Part shown: positions 15,137-23,353 of the stretch, in pieces
Layout of the letters: each line of letters starts with the position of its first letter
Position numbering within the stretch: position 1 is the first letter of the stretch
NCBI GenBank assembly: GCA_002323995.1
Contig: DCQY01000089.1
Span: forward strand, 1-24,569
Direction of reading: 5' to 3'
Source: Akkermansiaceae bacterium UBA1506
Lineage (GTDB): Bacteria > Verrucomicrobiota > Verrucomicrobiia > Verrucomicrobiales > DEV007
DNA length: 24,569 nt
Notes under the pieces: model-generated
Databases searched by the model: none
What the model was told of the DNA's origin: nothing
What the model saw: the letters and a program-made list of their open reading frames with translations, nothing else
Made by a program: the position numbers and the translations under genes

Positions 15137-16036
15137 ATGCCCTTTGCTTTGAAATTCCCAGTGCCCCGCGTCGACCAGGTCGGGGTGGAGGAACGCTCCG
15201 TAAAGTTCACGAAGCGTTCTATCAAGAATGATGCCAAGTCTGAGGGTCTCAAGATGGCGGTCTCAATGATGGATCTGACGACTCTCGAAGGTGCTGATTC
15301 AAAAGGAAAAGTGACGCACTTGTGTCGTAAAGCGCGCCAACCTATGCTGGCAAAATACCATTGCCCGCCTTGCGCAGCTGTTTGTGTTTATCCGAATCAG
15401 GTGCCCCATGCGGTGAAGGAACTCGAAGGTAGCGGTATCCCGGTGGCGTCGGTTGCGACCGGATTTCCTTCGGGTCAGTATCCTCTGAAGTTGCGCCTCG
15501 CTGATGTGAAGGATGCCGTGAATTCTGGAGCCTCCGAGATTGATATGGTGATCAGTCGCGGAACTTTTCTTGAGGGTGGGTTAGCTGAGGTGTTCGATGA
15601 GATTGCTGCGGTCAAAGAGGCTTGCGGTAAGGCGCATTTGAAAGTGATTTTCGAAACGGGAGAGTTGCAAACATATGATAATGTGAGGCTGGTGAGCCAG
15701 TTGTCGATTGAAGCTGGAGCTGATTTTATTAAGACTTCGACGGGCAAGGTGTCTCCTGCGGCAACCCTGCCGGTCACTCTAGTGATGGTCGAAACCGTGC
15801 GTGATCACTATTTAGCGACCGGTCGAAAAATTGGGGTAAAACCGGCTGGTGGGATTCGAACAGCAAAGCAAGCTCTGCAATACTTGGTCATGGTCAAAGA
15901 AACCGTGGGCAACGACTGGCTCACTCCGGATCTCTTCCGCTTTGGTGCTAGTTCGCTGCTCGGAGACGTTGAGCTGCAACTTGCGAAATTCGTCGATGGT
16001 AACTATCAGAGTGCAGTCTATTTTTCTAAGGGATGA
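15137..16036 (+). CDS. deoC: Deoxyribose-phosphate aldolase, eukaryote-like form
   Basis: DeoC splits 2-deoxyribose 5-phosphate into glyceraldehyde 3-phosphate and acetaldehyde through a Schiff base. In this 299-residue protein the Schiff-base lysine is K199 in FIKTSTGK, the second lysine is K235 in GVKPAGGIR, and EIDMVI contains D136. MMDLTTLEG at 44-52 replaces the usual bacterial IDHTLL-type strand. Recalled from memory, human DERA has the same FIDLTT, AAVCVYP, AHLK, FIKTSTGK and LFRIGASTLL blocks, so this is the longer animal-like class rather than the about 220-residue E. coli one. It overlaps the next gene as ATGA (16033-16036), so the two enzymes are translationally coupled. Confidence 0.93.
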   Translation: MPFALKFPVPRVDQVGVEERSVKFTKRSIKNDAKSEGLKMAVSMMDLTTLEGADSKGKVTHLCRKARQPMLAKYHCPPCAAVCVYPNQVPHAVKELEGSGIPVASVATGFPSGQYPLKLRLADVKDAVNSGASEIDMVISRGTFLEGGLAEVFDEIAAVKEACGKAHLKVIFETGELQTYDNVRLVSQLSIEAGADFIKTSTGKVSPAATLPVTLVMVETVRDHYLATGRKIGVKPAGGIRTAKQALQYLVMVKETVGNDWLTPDLFRFGASSLLGDVELQLAKFVDGNYQSAVYFSKG

Positions 16037-17496
16037 GCCAAGCAAAACCTCAGTTGAAATTTAAAGATGGGTGGGATTACGCACCTGCTCCTGAGTCGAC
16101 ACCAGTGCCGCTGAAGTCGAAGTATGAGTTGTTCATAAACGGTAAGTTTGTCGCTCCGAAGAACGGCAGATACTTCCGCTCGGTCAACCCGGCAACAGGC
16201 AAGCAACTGGCTCGAATCGCAAAGGCTGAAACTGTCGATGTGAACGCAGCAGTGCGCAGCGCGCGGCGTGCCTATGAAAAAATTTGGGCCCCTATGCCGG
16301 GATCGGAGCGGGGAAAATACCTATTTCGAATCGCTCGCATCATTCAGGAAAAGGCTCGTGAGCTTGCTATTCTTGAATCAATGGATGGTGGTAAGCCGAT
16401 CAAGGAAAGCCGGGATGTGGACCTGCCTCTGGTGGCGGCACACTTTTTTTACTACGCCGGTTGGGCCGATAAGCTTGACTATGCCTTTCCTGGAAAATCA
16501 CCGAATCCAGTTGGCGTTGCAGGACAGGTGATTCCTTGGAATTTCCCTCTTCTCATGGCGGCCTGGAAGATTGCTCCAGCCCTTGCCTGCGGTAATACCG
16601 TCGTACTGAAACCGGCTGAGACCACCTCTGTTACGGCAATGCATCTGGCTGAGATTTTTGATGAAGCAGGATTACCACCTGGCGTGGTTAATATCATCAC
16701 TGGTGCCGGGGAAATTGGAGCATCGGTGGTGGGGCATCCCGGCGTGGATAAGGTGGCTTTTACCGGATCGACAGAAGTGGGTAAGCGCATCGCGGCAGCG
16801 GTTGCCGGAACCCGCAAGAAGCTGACGCTTGAGCTCGGCGGGAAGGCGGCCAATATTGTTTTTGAGGATGCACCAATAGAGCAGGCGGTTGAAGGGGTGA
16901 TTAACGGGATCTACTTCAACCAAGGACACGTTTGCTGTGCCGGGAGCCGGTTACTCCTGCAGGAGTCGATACACGATGAGTTTGTGAAACGGTTAGGGCG
17001 GCGTATCGAAACGCTCCGGGTAGGCGATCCGCTTGATAAGAATACAGACATTGGGGCGATTAATTCAAAACAACAGCTTGCCCGGATCACCAAATTGATT
17101 GGCGCTGGAATCGACGAAGGTGCTCGGCTTCATACCTCGAGTGGTGATTTGCCCGATGAAGGCTTCTGGTGTCGCCCGTCATTTTTCACCGGGGTAAGTG
17201 CGAGCCATCGCATTGCAAGGGAAGAGATTTTTGGCCCCGTGCTTAGCGTCATGACGTTTCGAACCCCGGCCGAAGCGGTCGCACGTGCCAATGATACTTG
17301 CTACGGACTCAGTGCGGGGATCTGGACGGATAAAGGTAGTCGGATTTTCAAGATAGCCGACCAGATCAAAGCCGGGGTGATCTGGGGCAATACATTCAAC
17401 AAGTTTGATCCGACGAGTCCGTTTGGCGGGTTTAAAGAAAGCGGTTTCGGTCGTGAGGGCGGCGTGCAGGGGCTGTTACCTTATGTCCGACTCTGA
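16033..17496 (+). CDS. Aldehyde dehydrogenase (NAD(P)-dependent)
   Basis: A 487-residue ALDH-superfamily enzyme of near-usual length. The IPWNFP segment at 167-172 includes N170, FTGSTEVG is at 243-250, the general base is E267 in ELGG, and the catalytic Cys is C301 in NQGHVCCAGS. EEIFGPV and PFGGFKESGFGREGG mark the C-terminal part. The GH at the catalytic site, in place of the more usual GQ or GE, is a minor variant. With E267 present it should make a free acid, not an acyl-CoA. Overlap with deoC suggests oxidation of the acetaldehyde released by that aldolase. Related PVC loci can carry a second dehydrogenase after this one; here only a doubtful short frame follows. Confidence 0.92.
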   Translation: MSQAKPQLKFKDGWDYAPAPESTPVPLKSKYELFINGKFVAPKNGRYFRSVNPATGKQLARIAKAETVDVNAAVRSARRAYEKIWAPMPGSERGKYLFRIARIIQEKARELAILESMDGGKPIKESRDVDLPLVAAHFFYYAGWADKLDYAFPGKSPNPVGVAGQVIPWNFPLLMAAWKIAPALACGNTVVLKPAETTSVTAMHLAEIFDEAGLPPGVVNIITGAGEIGASVVGHPGVDKVAFTGSTEVGKRIAAAVAGTRKKLTLELGGKAANIVFEDAPIEQAVEGVINGIYFNQGHVCCAGSRLLLQESIHDEFVKRLGRRIETLRVGDPLDKNTDIGAINSKQQLARITKLIGAGIDEGARLHTSSGDLPDEGFWCRPSFFTGVSASHRIAREEIFGPVLSVMTFRTPAEAVARANDTCYGLSAGIWTDKGSRIFKIADQIKAGVIWGNTFNKFDPTSPFGGFKESGFGREGGVQGLLPYVRL

Positions 17497-17731
17497 TGAT
17501 GTGAAGATTCGCCTTCTCTCGGAATACCGTGTGCCGTGGACATTGGAGACTCAGCTTCGCCTGATTCCGAAATCGCGCGGCGATAAGCCAGACCCTGAAG
17601 GTTGTTACCATAAGCTGCCGTTCTCTCAAACGAAACAGGGCCTGAACGGGTTAGTAAATGGCTTACCGCGGTTTTTTCGAATAATGAAAATACACGGGAT
17701 TAGATATGTTCGGGAAACAGTCGGATATTAG
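17483..17731 (+). CDS. Short frame after aldehyde dehydrogenase, doubtful gene
   Basis: An 82-residue frame opens with ATG overlapping the last 14 bases of the dehydrogenase gene. The opening MSDSDDVKIRLLSEYRVPW and the mixed polar/charged composition look plausible, but I recognise no family. It does not resemble a dehydrogenase remnant. Its last 32 bases overlap the convergent prolyl isomerase gene, and no ribosome binding site is evident. It fills the 203-base gap between the two genes, which otherwise holds only a T6 run (17672-17677) with no clear hairpin before it. It could be a small gene or a chance frame. Confidence 0.3.
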   Translation: MSDSDDVKIRLLSEYRVPWTLETQLRLIPKSRGDKPDPEGCYHKLPFSQTKQGLNGLVNGLPRFFRIMKIHGIRYVRETVGY

Positions 17732-18734
17732 CTACGGTTCGAAGCTTTTTCATCAGTTGCTTAATAGTGTCAGCGCTGCGTTCCGTTTCGAGGTGAAATC
17801 TAATTTCATCGGCAACCTCTTCAAATTCGACCGGCTTTTCCGGTTGATGGTCGGTAACTTCAACGATGTGCCAGCCGATGTCGGTCTTGAATGGTTTTGA
17901 AATCTGACCTTTTTTGAGCTCAAAAACGGGTTTAGCGAACTTCTCAGGAACGCGATCTTTCGCGAACCAGTTGAGATCGCCACCCTTCCCGGCGGTTCTG
18001 GGATCCTCCGACATCTCCTTCGCAATTTCTTCGAAAGGTTTTCCCTGTTCGGTGATTTGGTGGTGGATGTCCTGAATAAGCTGTTTGTGCTCTTCGTCGT
18101 CAGCTTCCACTGTGCTGATAAAAATTTGGCGAGCTCTTAACTTTTCAGGCTCAACAAATCCAACACCCGTTTCACGATTGGCCTCAAACCATTGGCGAAC
18201 TTCTTCGTCGGTGACATTAACCCCTGGTTCGATCCGCTGTTCCAACCAACGCTTACGAGACCAGATTTGAGCTAATGCTCGGCGTCTTTCTTCAGCGGGA
18301 AGGAATTGGAGTTTTGAGCGCCTTTCAAGATCGCTCTCGGACGTGAACTGGGTTTCCCACTCTTCAATAAAGGAATCGATTTCATCCTGGGGAGCAGAAT
18401 AATTCTCACCATCTGCGTAGTGGCGCACCAAGGTGTCATCAATGAGCGACTGCAGAGCAGCACGACGAATCATGGCGAGATTTTTATCCGGGATTTCCGA
18501 GTAGTCTTTGCCCCGCTGGTAGAGGTGTCGGTAAACGGCCAGGTCAAGTTGATCGCTGGTAATGGGTTCACGATTTACGATAGCGACCCACTGGTTTTCT
18601 TTGGCGGCAGCGATGGCTTCGTTTTGACGCTCAGTGAACGATTGTTTGAGCGGACCGTTAAAGACCTTTAAATCGAGTAGGATATATCCTAACACCGCCG
18701 CGTAAAGGAGGCTGCGCCAAGGAAATTTGTTCAT
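17700..18734 (-). CDS. Parvulin-type peptidyl-prolyl cis-trans isomerase, membrane-anchored
   Basis: A 344-residue protein. One hydrophobic N-terminal segment (about 8-21) acts as signal anchor. A SurA/PrsA-like chaperone region spans about 40-180, including ITSDQLDLAVYRHLYQ and LAQIWSRKRWLEQ. The rotamase (PpiC) domain covers about 198-295, with ARQIFIS at 201-207, the GGDLNWF element at 251-257 and GWHIVEV at 287-293. It should assist folding of exported proteins outside the inner membrane. The start is ATG at 18734, twelve bases after the metF stop, so the two genes are probably co-transcribed although their jobs are unrelated. The C-terminus is charged and has no second parvulin domain. 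Confidence 0.9.
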   Translation of the reverse strand: MNKFPWRSLLYAAVLGYILLDLKVFNGPLKQSFTERQNEAIAAAKENQWVAIVNREPITSDQLDLAVYRHLYQRGKDYSEIPDKNLAMIRRAALQSLIDDTLVRHYADGENYSAPQDEIDSFIEEWETQFTSESDLERRSKLQFLPAEERRRALAQIWSRKRWLEQRIEPGVNVTDEEVRQWFEANRETGVGFVEPEKLRARQIFISTVEADDEEHKQLIQDIHHQITEQGKPFEEIAKEMSEDPRTAGKGGDLNWFAKDRVPEKFAKPVFELKKGQISKPFKTDIGWHIVEVTDHQPEKPVEFEEVADEIRFHLETERSADTIKQLMKKLRTVANIRLFPEHI

Positions 18735-18746
18735 CGGAACTTGGAA

Positions 18747-19661
18747 TTATAGGTTAAGTGACGTCGAAGGGGTAATGCCAAGACTGGCGTAGATTTCGCG
18801 CGTCGCGTGCGACTTATTGAGCGTGTAAAAGTGGATGCCGTTGACCTGATTTGCGAGGAGGTCGGAACATTGCTCGGTCGCATAGTCAATCCCAACCTTT
18901 TCGACTGTTTCCGTATCGTTGGCGCGATAGATAGCGCTGAGCAGCTTTGCGGGAAAGCGGGCGCCGGCGGCGAGATCAGCCATGCGTTCCATACCTTTTG
19001 TCGAGGTCACCGGCATGATGCCAGCAATAATAGGGATATGTATCCCGGCTAACTCACAGCGATCACGAAAGTCGTGGAAATCGTCATTAGTGAAGAAGAG
19101 TTGGGTCACGATGTAGTCGGCGCCTTCATCGACCTTCGCTTTAAGGTAATCCATTTCCTTCAGGCGGTTGGGTGTTGCTGGGTGTCCTTCAGGAAATCCA
19201 GCAACACCGATTCCGAAGCCACGGGCGTCAGGATGGTTGCCAGCTTCTGAGAATTTCTTGATGAAGCGAACGAGGTCAGCCGCTTGTTGAAACGCGTCAT
19301 CAGCTTTACTGTAGTTCTCTAAATTTCGGGGTGGATCGCCGCCAAGGGCAAGGATATTTGTGACCCCTTCTTCGGCATACCGGGCCAGAATTGCTTCTAT
19401 ATCTGACTCGCGGTGGCAGACGCAGGTCAGGTGAGGAATCGGGTCAAGGGAGGTAGAATTTTTAATTCGGACCACAAGGTCATTGGTCAGCTCGCGGGTC
19501 GAACCGCCAGCACCATAAGTCACGCTGACAAAGTCAGGCTCGTGAGACTCAAGCTCTGAAATGGTTTCGTAGAGCGCTTGTGACGATTCTTCCGTCTTCG
19601 GAGGAAAGAACTCGAAGGAGAAGGTCGGTGATCGCTTCGCAAAAATATCCTGAACGTGCAT
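18747..19661 (-). CDS. metF: Methylenetetrahydrofolate reductase
   Basis: MetF reduces 5,10-methylenetetrahydrofolate to 5-methyltetrahydrofolate with FAD, giving the methyl group for methionine synthesis. The 304-residue protein has the family opening FSFEFFPPK at 14-22 (E17 is the expected catalytic Glu), VTYGAGGS near 47-54, HLTCVCH followed by the GVTNILALGGDPP block, the GVAGFPEGHP segment, VTQLFFTNDDF and PIIAGIMPV. Length matches the bacterial single-domain form without the eukaryotic regulatory domain. The start is ATG at 19661. The 95-base gap to the sulfatase stop was read for a SAM or SAH riboswitch; no matching conserved core was seen. Confidence 0.95.
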   Translation of the reverse strand: MHVQDIFAKRSPTFSFEFFPPKTEESSQALYETISELESHEPDFVSVTYGAGGSTRELTNDLVVRIKNSTSLDPIPHLTCVCHRESDIEAILARYAEEGVTNILALGGDPPRNLENYSKADDAFQQAADLVRFIKKFSEAGNHPDARGFGIGVAGFPEGHPATPNRLKEMDYLKAKVDEGADYIVTQLFFTNDDFHDFRDRCELAGIHIPIIAGIMPVTSTKGMERMADLAAGARFPAKLLSAIYRANDTETVEKVGIDYATEQCSDLLANQVNGIHFYTLNKSHATREIYASLGITPSTSLNL

Positions 19662-19756
19662 GTGGCCAGTAATGTGGCACGAAACCGTCGTTCCGGCAGC
19701 GATTTTTCCTTCGCTTCACTTCGGTTTATTCCATCAAAACACGGTCAGATGGGCCT

Positions 19757-21226
19757 TTATCGAGCGGGCTTACCGTTGGGCCAGTTGAGTAGATCAAGCA
19801 TTTCACCTTCAGTCTCTGTGAGGCGACCTGGCTCACGACGGGCGCTACCTTCGTTTTTGGTTAGCCTGTCTCCAAGCTCGGCTCGTGCCGCTTCGACATG
19901 TTTCATGAGCTCAGCAATCTTCTCCGGGTGGTCTTTGGCCATGTTATTGGCTTCAGCAATGTCCGTGTCGAGATGATAGAGTTCAATTGCAGTGACCTTA
20001 TCATTGGAGTATTTGACGGGAAGACCGGCATCGCCGCCTTCCTCATCAGCGAGGGTGCGATAGCCGTGAGGCAGAACCAGTTTCCATCCATCAGCGAGGA
20101 TGGCGTGGAGTTCATTTTGCTTGTAGTAAAACCAGTAGGCATCGTGAGGATTCTTGGCACCGTTTTCGCCGGAGAGGATGGGCCAGATGTCTTTGCCGTC
20201 GATTTTCCGCTCAGGTAACTCGGCATCAATGAGACCGGCGATTGTGGGAAGAAGGTCAATATTCATGGCTGGGATGTCGCAGACAGTTCCAGCGGGAATT
20301 TTGCCAGGCCAACGCATGATGCAGGGTTCGCGCACCCCACCTTCCCAAGCCGTCCCCTTGCCCTCACGCAGGGGACCGGAAGAGCCAGCGTGGGTGCCAT
20401 AAGAGAGCCATGGGCCATTGTCGGAGGTGAAGACGACAAGAGTGTTTTCGTCGAGACCGTTGGTAGCGACGGCGTTAAGAATCTCTCCAACAGACCAGTC
20501 AATTTCTGCAATGACATCTCCATAAATTCCGTTCTCAGTGCTTCCGGCGAAACGATCACTTACGAAGAGTGGGACGTGCGGTTGCGGGTGGGGGACATAG
20601 AGGAAAAAAGGGTTGGTGCGGTTGCGGTTAATGAAGTCAACGGCGCGGGCAGTTAACCAGGTAGTCATCATTTTCTGATCGTGTTCGTCAGCGGAGCGGA
20701 GCCGGTTCGTTCCTTCAATCAGCGGCAGTGGGGGAAAGTGCTTCGCGGTGGGGTGCTGTGGCCACATGTCATTCGAGTAGGGGATACCAAAATACTCGTC
20801 GAACCCGTGATTGGTCGGGAGAAATTTTTCATGGTCACCAAGGTGCCATTTGCCGAACATCCCGGTGGCATACCCTTTGGACTTGAAGAGTTCGGGAAGC
20901 AGCATTTCTTCCGGATTGATGCCGATGCGGCTGCCGGGGCCGAGGGCTCCGTTGATTCCGACGCGGTTGGAATAGCAGCCAGACAAAAGGCCAGTCCGGG
21001 AAGCTGAGCAGACAGGTTGAGAGGCATACCATTGGGTGAATTTTCGTCCCTCTGCCGCCATGCGATCGAGATTGGGTGTTTCGTATCCTTCAGCTCCAAA
21101 AACACCCACGTCGCCGTATCCTTGGTCATCAGTGAAGATAATTATAACATTAGGGTGACGTTCCTGTGCAGCGGCTGACAAAAGGAAGGCGAGGCAGATT
21201 GTCGAGTAGGCGATGATTTTGCTCAT
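19757..21226 (-). CDS. Secreted type I sulfatase
   Basis: A 489-residue exported sulfatase with a signal peptide (about 1-20, ending SAAAQ). The metal site FTDDQGYGD has D33-D34, and the maturation motif CSASR is at 73-77 (C73 should be converted to formylglycine). GKWHLG is at 125-130 with K126 and H128, and FTSDNGPW supplies the second metal-ligand pair. It would cut sulfate esters from a carbohydrate or other sulfated substrate in the periplasm or outside. I moved the start to the ATG at 21226: the extra 14 residues from 21268 would spoil the signal peptide and include codons that read as a TATGAT promoter element. No formylglycine-generating enzyme gene lies in the window. Confidence 0.92.
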   Translation of the reverse strand: MSKIIAYSTICLAFLLSAAAQERHPNVIIIFTDDQGYGDVGVFGAEGYETPNLDRMAAEGRKFTQWYASQPVCSASRTGLLSGCYSNRVGINGALGPGSRIGINPEEMLLPELFKSKGYATGMFGKWHLGDHEKFLPTNHGFDEYFGIPYSNDMWPQHPTAKHFPPLPLIEGTNRLRSADEHDQKMMTTWLTARAVDFINRNRTNPFFLYVPHPQPHVPLFVSDRFAGSTENGIYGDVIAEIDWSVGEILNAVATNGLDENTLVVFTSDNGPWLSYGTHAGSSGPLREGKGTAWEGGVREPCIMRWPGKIPAGTVCDIPAMNIDLLPTIAGLIDAELPERKIDGKDIWPILSGENGAKNPHDAYWFYYKQNELHAILADGWKLVLPHGYRTLADEEGGDAGLPVKYSNDKVTAIELYHLDTDIAEANNMAKDHPEKIAELMKHVEAARAELGDRLTKNEGSARREPGRLTETEGEMLDLLNWPNGKPAR

Positions 21227-21256
21227 AAGAAAGATTGGAAACAACGGCTGAGAGTT

Positions 21257-21268
21257 ATTATCATACAT
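21257..21268 (-). promoter_or_regulatory. Possible -10 element for the sulfatase gene
   Basis: The minus strand reads ATGTATGATAAT, containing TATGAT and GATAAT, both near the TATAAT consensus. A start site about seven bases on would leave a leader of roughly 25 bases before the ATG at 21226. No convincing -35 hexamer is seen 17 bases upstream. The site also explains why the codons after the ATG at 21268 are probably not translated. Confidence 0.35.
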
Positions 21269-21381
21269 TAGTTGCCAGGACGATGGCGCATTCGGTGGAA
21301 AATTTACCGTAATCTTCTATTTCGGTTCGAAACTCAATCCATTTCAAAAGTAAACATGAAGACCTCTCTTTTTTTCATGCC

Positions 21382-21534
21382 ATGATCATTGGTTCGACCC
21401 TCCCTACCACTTCAGTAATCGGGATTGAAGCCAAAGAACGCCTAAAAATCCAAAAGGTGCAGAAACGTCAGTTTAAGTCTGGCTGTTGTTACCTTCGCCG
21501 CCACGGGTTCAAGCTAGGAAACTTTGCTTATTGA
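21382..21534 (+). CDS. Short upstream frame abutting bioA, doubtful
   Basis: A 50-codon frame starts at ATG and ends with TGA at 21532-21534, directly against the bioA ATG at 21535. The peptide is basic, with many Lys and Arg residues and a Cys pair in GCCYLRRHG, and matches nothing I know. No Shine-Dalgarno site is clear before it. The bioA start itself has only AGGAA about 15 bases upstream, rather far, so coupled translation from this frame is possible. It may equally be chance. Confidence 0.25.
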   Translation: MIIGSTLPTTSVIGIEAKERLKIQKVQKRQFKSGCCYLRRHGFKLGNFAY

Positions 21535-22830
21535 ATGAGTGATTCACTTGAAGAATTGCGCCGGCTCGACAAGGCGCACTTGTGGCATCCATTCACCCAG
21601 ATGCAGGATTGGTGCTCCTCTGAAGAGGAGCCGCTAATCATTGCTTCAGGAGAAGGGGCAATGCTCACAGATGTTGAAGGGAATCAGTATTTTGACGGTA
21701 ACAGTTCCATTTGGACTAATATTCACGGACACCGGCATCCGACGATTGATGCAGCGATTCGCGACCAGTTAGCTGAGATTGCTCATTGTTCGGCGCTTGG
21801 CTTTTCCAACCAACCCGCTATCCAGCTCGGGGAAAAGTTGGTGAACCTCTTTGCGGCAGGAAGCCTAACTCGTGTCTTTTTTTCTGATGATGGCTCCACC
21901 GCAGTTGAGTGCGCCTGTAAGATGGCGGTTCAGTATCGCCAGCTAAAGGGTGAAGCTCGGCCCCATTTTGTCGCTTTCGGTGGGGCCTATCACGGTGACA
22001 CGATGGGGGCAGCGTCACTCGGTGGGATTGGAGTTTTTCGTGAGCGCTTTGCTTCTGAGGGGTATCCAGTCCGGCACCTCGATAGCATAGATAGTCTCGA
22101 AAGCATGGTTGCTGAGGATGCGGAGACGGTCAACGCCGTGATCGTTGAGCCGCTGATCCAGGGAGCTGCCGGGATGCGAGTGTGGCCGCAAGGGATGCTG
22201 CCGCGCCTCCGAGAATGGTGTGATACCAACGGTGCTTTTCTAATACTCGACGAGGTCATGACCGGCTTTGGACGCACTGGTCAGATGTTTGCCTGTCATC
22301 ATGAAGCGATCGTTCCAGATTTCATCTGCCTTGCCAAGGGATTGACGGGAGGCTACTTACCGCTCGCGGCAACCCTCACTACAGAGAAAGTTTATGAAGC
22401 GTTTCTCGGCAGCTACGAGGAAATGAAGACTTTCTTTTACGGTCATAGCTACTGCGCCAACCCACTGGGATGTGCTGCAGCTTTGGGAAGCCTGAGGGTT
22501 TTTGAAGAGGAAAAAGTTATCGACTCCCTTGGGCCAAAAATTAAATCATTTAAAGAGGCTTTGGCCTCCGTTGAAAATCCGCACTGGGGAGATGTTCGGC
22601 AGGTCGGGATGATTGTTGGGATTGATCTGGTGGATCATCAAACCGGTGGTGCGTTGAACTGGCGAAAGGAAACGGGCGCACGAGTTTGTCGTGAGGCACG
22701 AAAGTATGGACTGCTGACACGCCCAGTAAGGGATACCCTGACCTTGATGCCGCCACTTTGTTCCTCCGTAGACCAACTCAAACTGGCGGTAAAAGCATTG
22801 AATCGCGCGACCCACGATTTACTGAGCTGA
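21535..22830 (+). CDS. bioA: Adenosylmethionine-8-amino-7-oxononanoate aminotransferase
   Basis: BioA makes 7,8-diaminononanoate from 8-amino-7-oxononanoate in biotin synthesis, using S-adenosylmethionine as amino donor and pyridoxal phosphate (PLP). The 431-residue fold-type I aminotransferase has LDKAHLWHPFTQM at 11-23, typical for BioA, GNSSIWTNIHGHRHP at 55-69, DDGSTAVECACKMA at 118-131, AYHGDTMGA at 151-159, LDEVMTGFGRTG at 238-249 (D239 binds the PLP ring) and the PLP lysine K268 in LAKGLTGGY. Other biotin genes (bioB, bioF, bioD) are not in the window, so this gene stands alone. It is followed by a hairpin shared with the convergent ylbF-like gene. Confidence 0.93.
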   Translation: MSDSLEELRRLDKAHLWHPFTQMQDWCSSEEEPLIIASGEGAMLTDVEGNQYFDGNSSIWTNIHGHRHPTIDAAIRDQLAEIAHCSALGFSNQPAIQLGEKLVNLFAAGSLTRVFFSDDGSTAVECACKMAVQYRQLKGEARPHFVAFGGAYHGDTMGAASLGGIGVFRERFASEGYPVRHLDSIDSLESMVAEDAETVNAVIVEPLIQGAAGMRVWPQGMLPRLREWCDTNGAFLILDEVMTGFGRTGQMFACHHEAIVPDFICLAKGLTGGYLPLAATLTTEKVYEAFLGSYEEMKTFFYGHSYCANPLGCAAALGSLRVFEEEKVIDSLGPKIKSFKEALASVENPHWGDVRQVGMIVGIDLVDHQTGGALNWRKETGARVCREARKYGLLTRPVRDTLTLMPPLCSSVDQLKLAVKALNRATHDLLS

Positions 22831-22834
22831 TCAG

Positions 22835-22857
22835 AAAAAAAGCAGGCTGTAGCCTGC
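22835..22857 (-). terminator. Intrinsic terminator, mainly for the YlbF-family gene
   Basis: GCAGGCT and AGCCTGC form a perfect 7-bp stem around two bases (22842-22857). On the minus strand it is followed directly by seven T residues (22835-22841 as A on the plus strand), a standard intrinsic terminator for the gene starting at 23312. On the plus strand the same hairpin is followed by CTCTTTCG, so it could also slow or end bioA transcription. It lies between the two convergent stops. Confidence 0.85.
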
Positions 22858-22892
22858 CTCTTTCGAAAATATTTAGAGAAGCAAGCTCGTCC

Positions 22893-23312
22893 TTAGCAGC
22901 TATCGCCGCCACAGCTTCCACCCCCGCAGCAGCCGCCGCTTTCAAGGTCTTCTGGGGTCGGCAGGCGACCAAGCTCAAGTGTCTTGCCTACTTGCTTTGA
23001 GATCTGGGAGGCCATGCTGTTAAGCGCCTCTTCAGCGTTCATGAAATTGGAAGTCACTTCGTTGGACTTGATCTCATTGAGCTTCGTTTCATATCCGGTG
23101 ATATCGTCTTCTGTAATTTCGCCGGCCTGCTGCTTGTGATGCAAATCTTCGCCAAGCTTCGCAAAGGCACGGTAGTCAGCTTGCGCACCATCGTCCGCGA
23201 AGAAAGCTTCGATCTTGGCCACGTTCTCCTGATATTCTCCTGATTGGAGAATGAGCGTGCAGAGCTCGCGTGTTTTTTCGAGAATAGCCGAGTTAGGGGA
23301 GAGAGTTTCCAT
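22893..23312 (-). CDS. YlbF-family protein with cysteine-rich C-terminal tail
   Basis: A 139-residue, all-helical protein. Residues 10-110 fit the YlbF/YmcA (Com_YlbF) pattern: TRELCTLILQSGEYQE, FFADDGAQADYRAFAKLGEDLHHKQQAGE and EEALNSMASQISKQVGKTLEL. In Bacillus the YlbF-YmcA-YaaT complex carries Fe-S clusters and steers RNase Y. Here a C-terminal tail (126-139) holds four Cys at 128, 129, 134 and 139 among Gly and Ser, suited to metal or Fe-S binding. There is another Cys at 18. No YmcA or YaaT homologue is in view. It starts at ATG 23312 and lies 41 bases downstream of the truncated right-edge gene on the same strand. Confidence 0.85.
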   Translation of the reverse strand: METLSPNSAILEKTRELCTLILQSGEYQENVAKIEAFFADDGAQADYRAFAKLGEDLHHKQQAGEITEDDITGYETKLNEIKSNEVTSNFMNAEEALNSMASQISKQVGKTLELGRLPTPEDLESGGCCGGGSCGGDSC

Positions 23313-23353
23313 ACGGATAGATACGCCAGTTTGACCGAGGGCTCAAGCGGTGG

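Larger units (their letters stand above)
21227..21534. other. Divergent intergenic region between sulfatase and bioA genes
   Basis: A 308-base stretch without a well-supported gene. It holds a possible minus-strand -10 element near 21257-21268, a T-rich run around 21367-21375, and a 50-codon plus-strand frame at 21382-21534. I saw no biotin-operator-like long inverted repeat, no hairpin with a T tract and no riboswitch core. AT content is somewhat higher than in the flanking genes, as expected for a region with promoters on both sides. Confidence 0.6.

Noticed and set aside
17672..17677. T6 run after the dehydrogenase as a terminator
   Set aside because: The bases before it (ACCGCGGT) are a palindrome with no loop, and the wider sequence gives only a 4-bp stem.
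19662..19756. Possible SAM or SAH riboswitch upstream of metF
   Set aside because: The 95-base gap shows purine-rich repeats (CCGAAGTGAAGCGAAGG on the minus strand) but no conserved core or pairing pattern.
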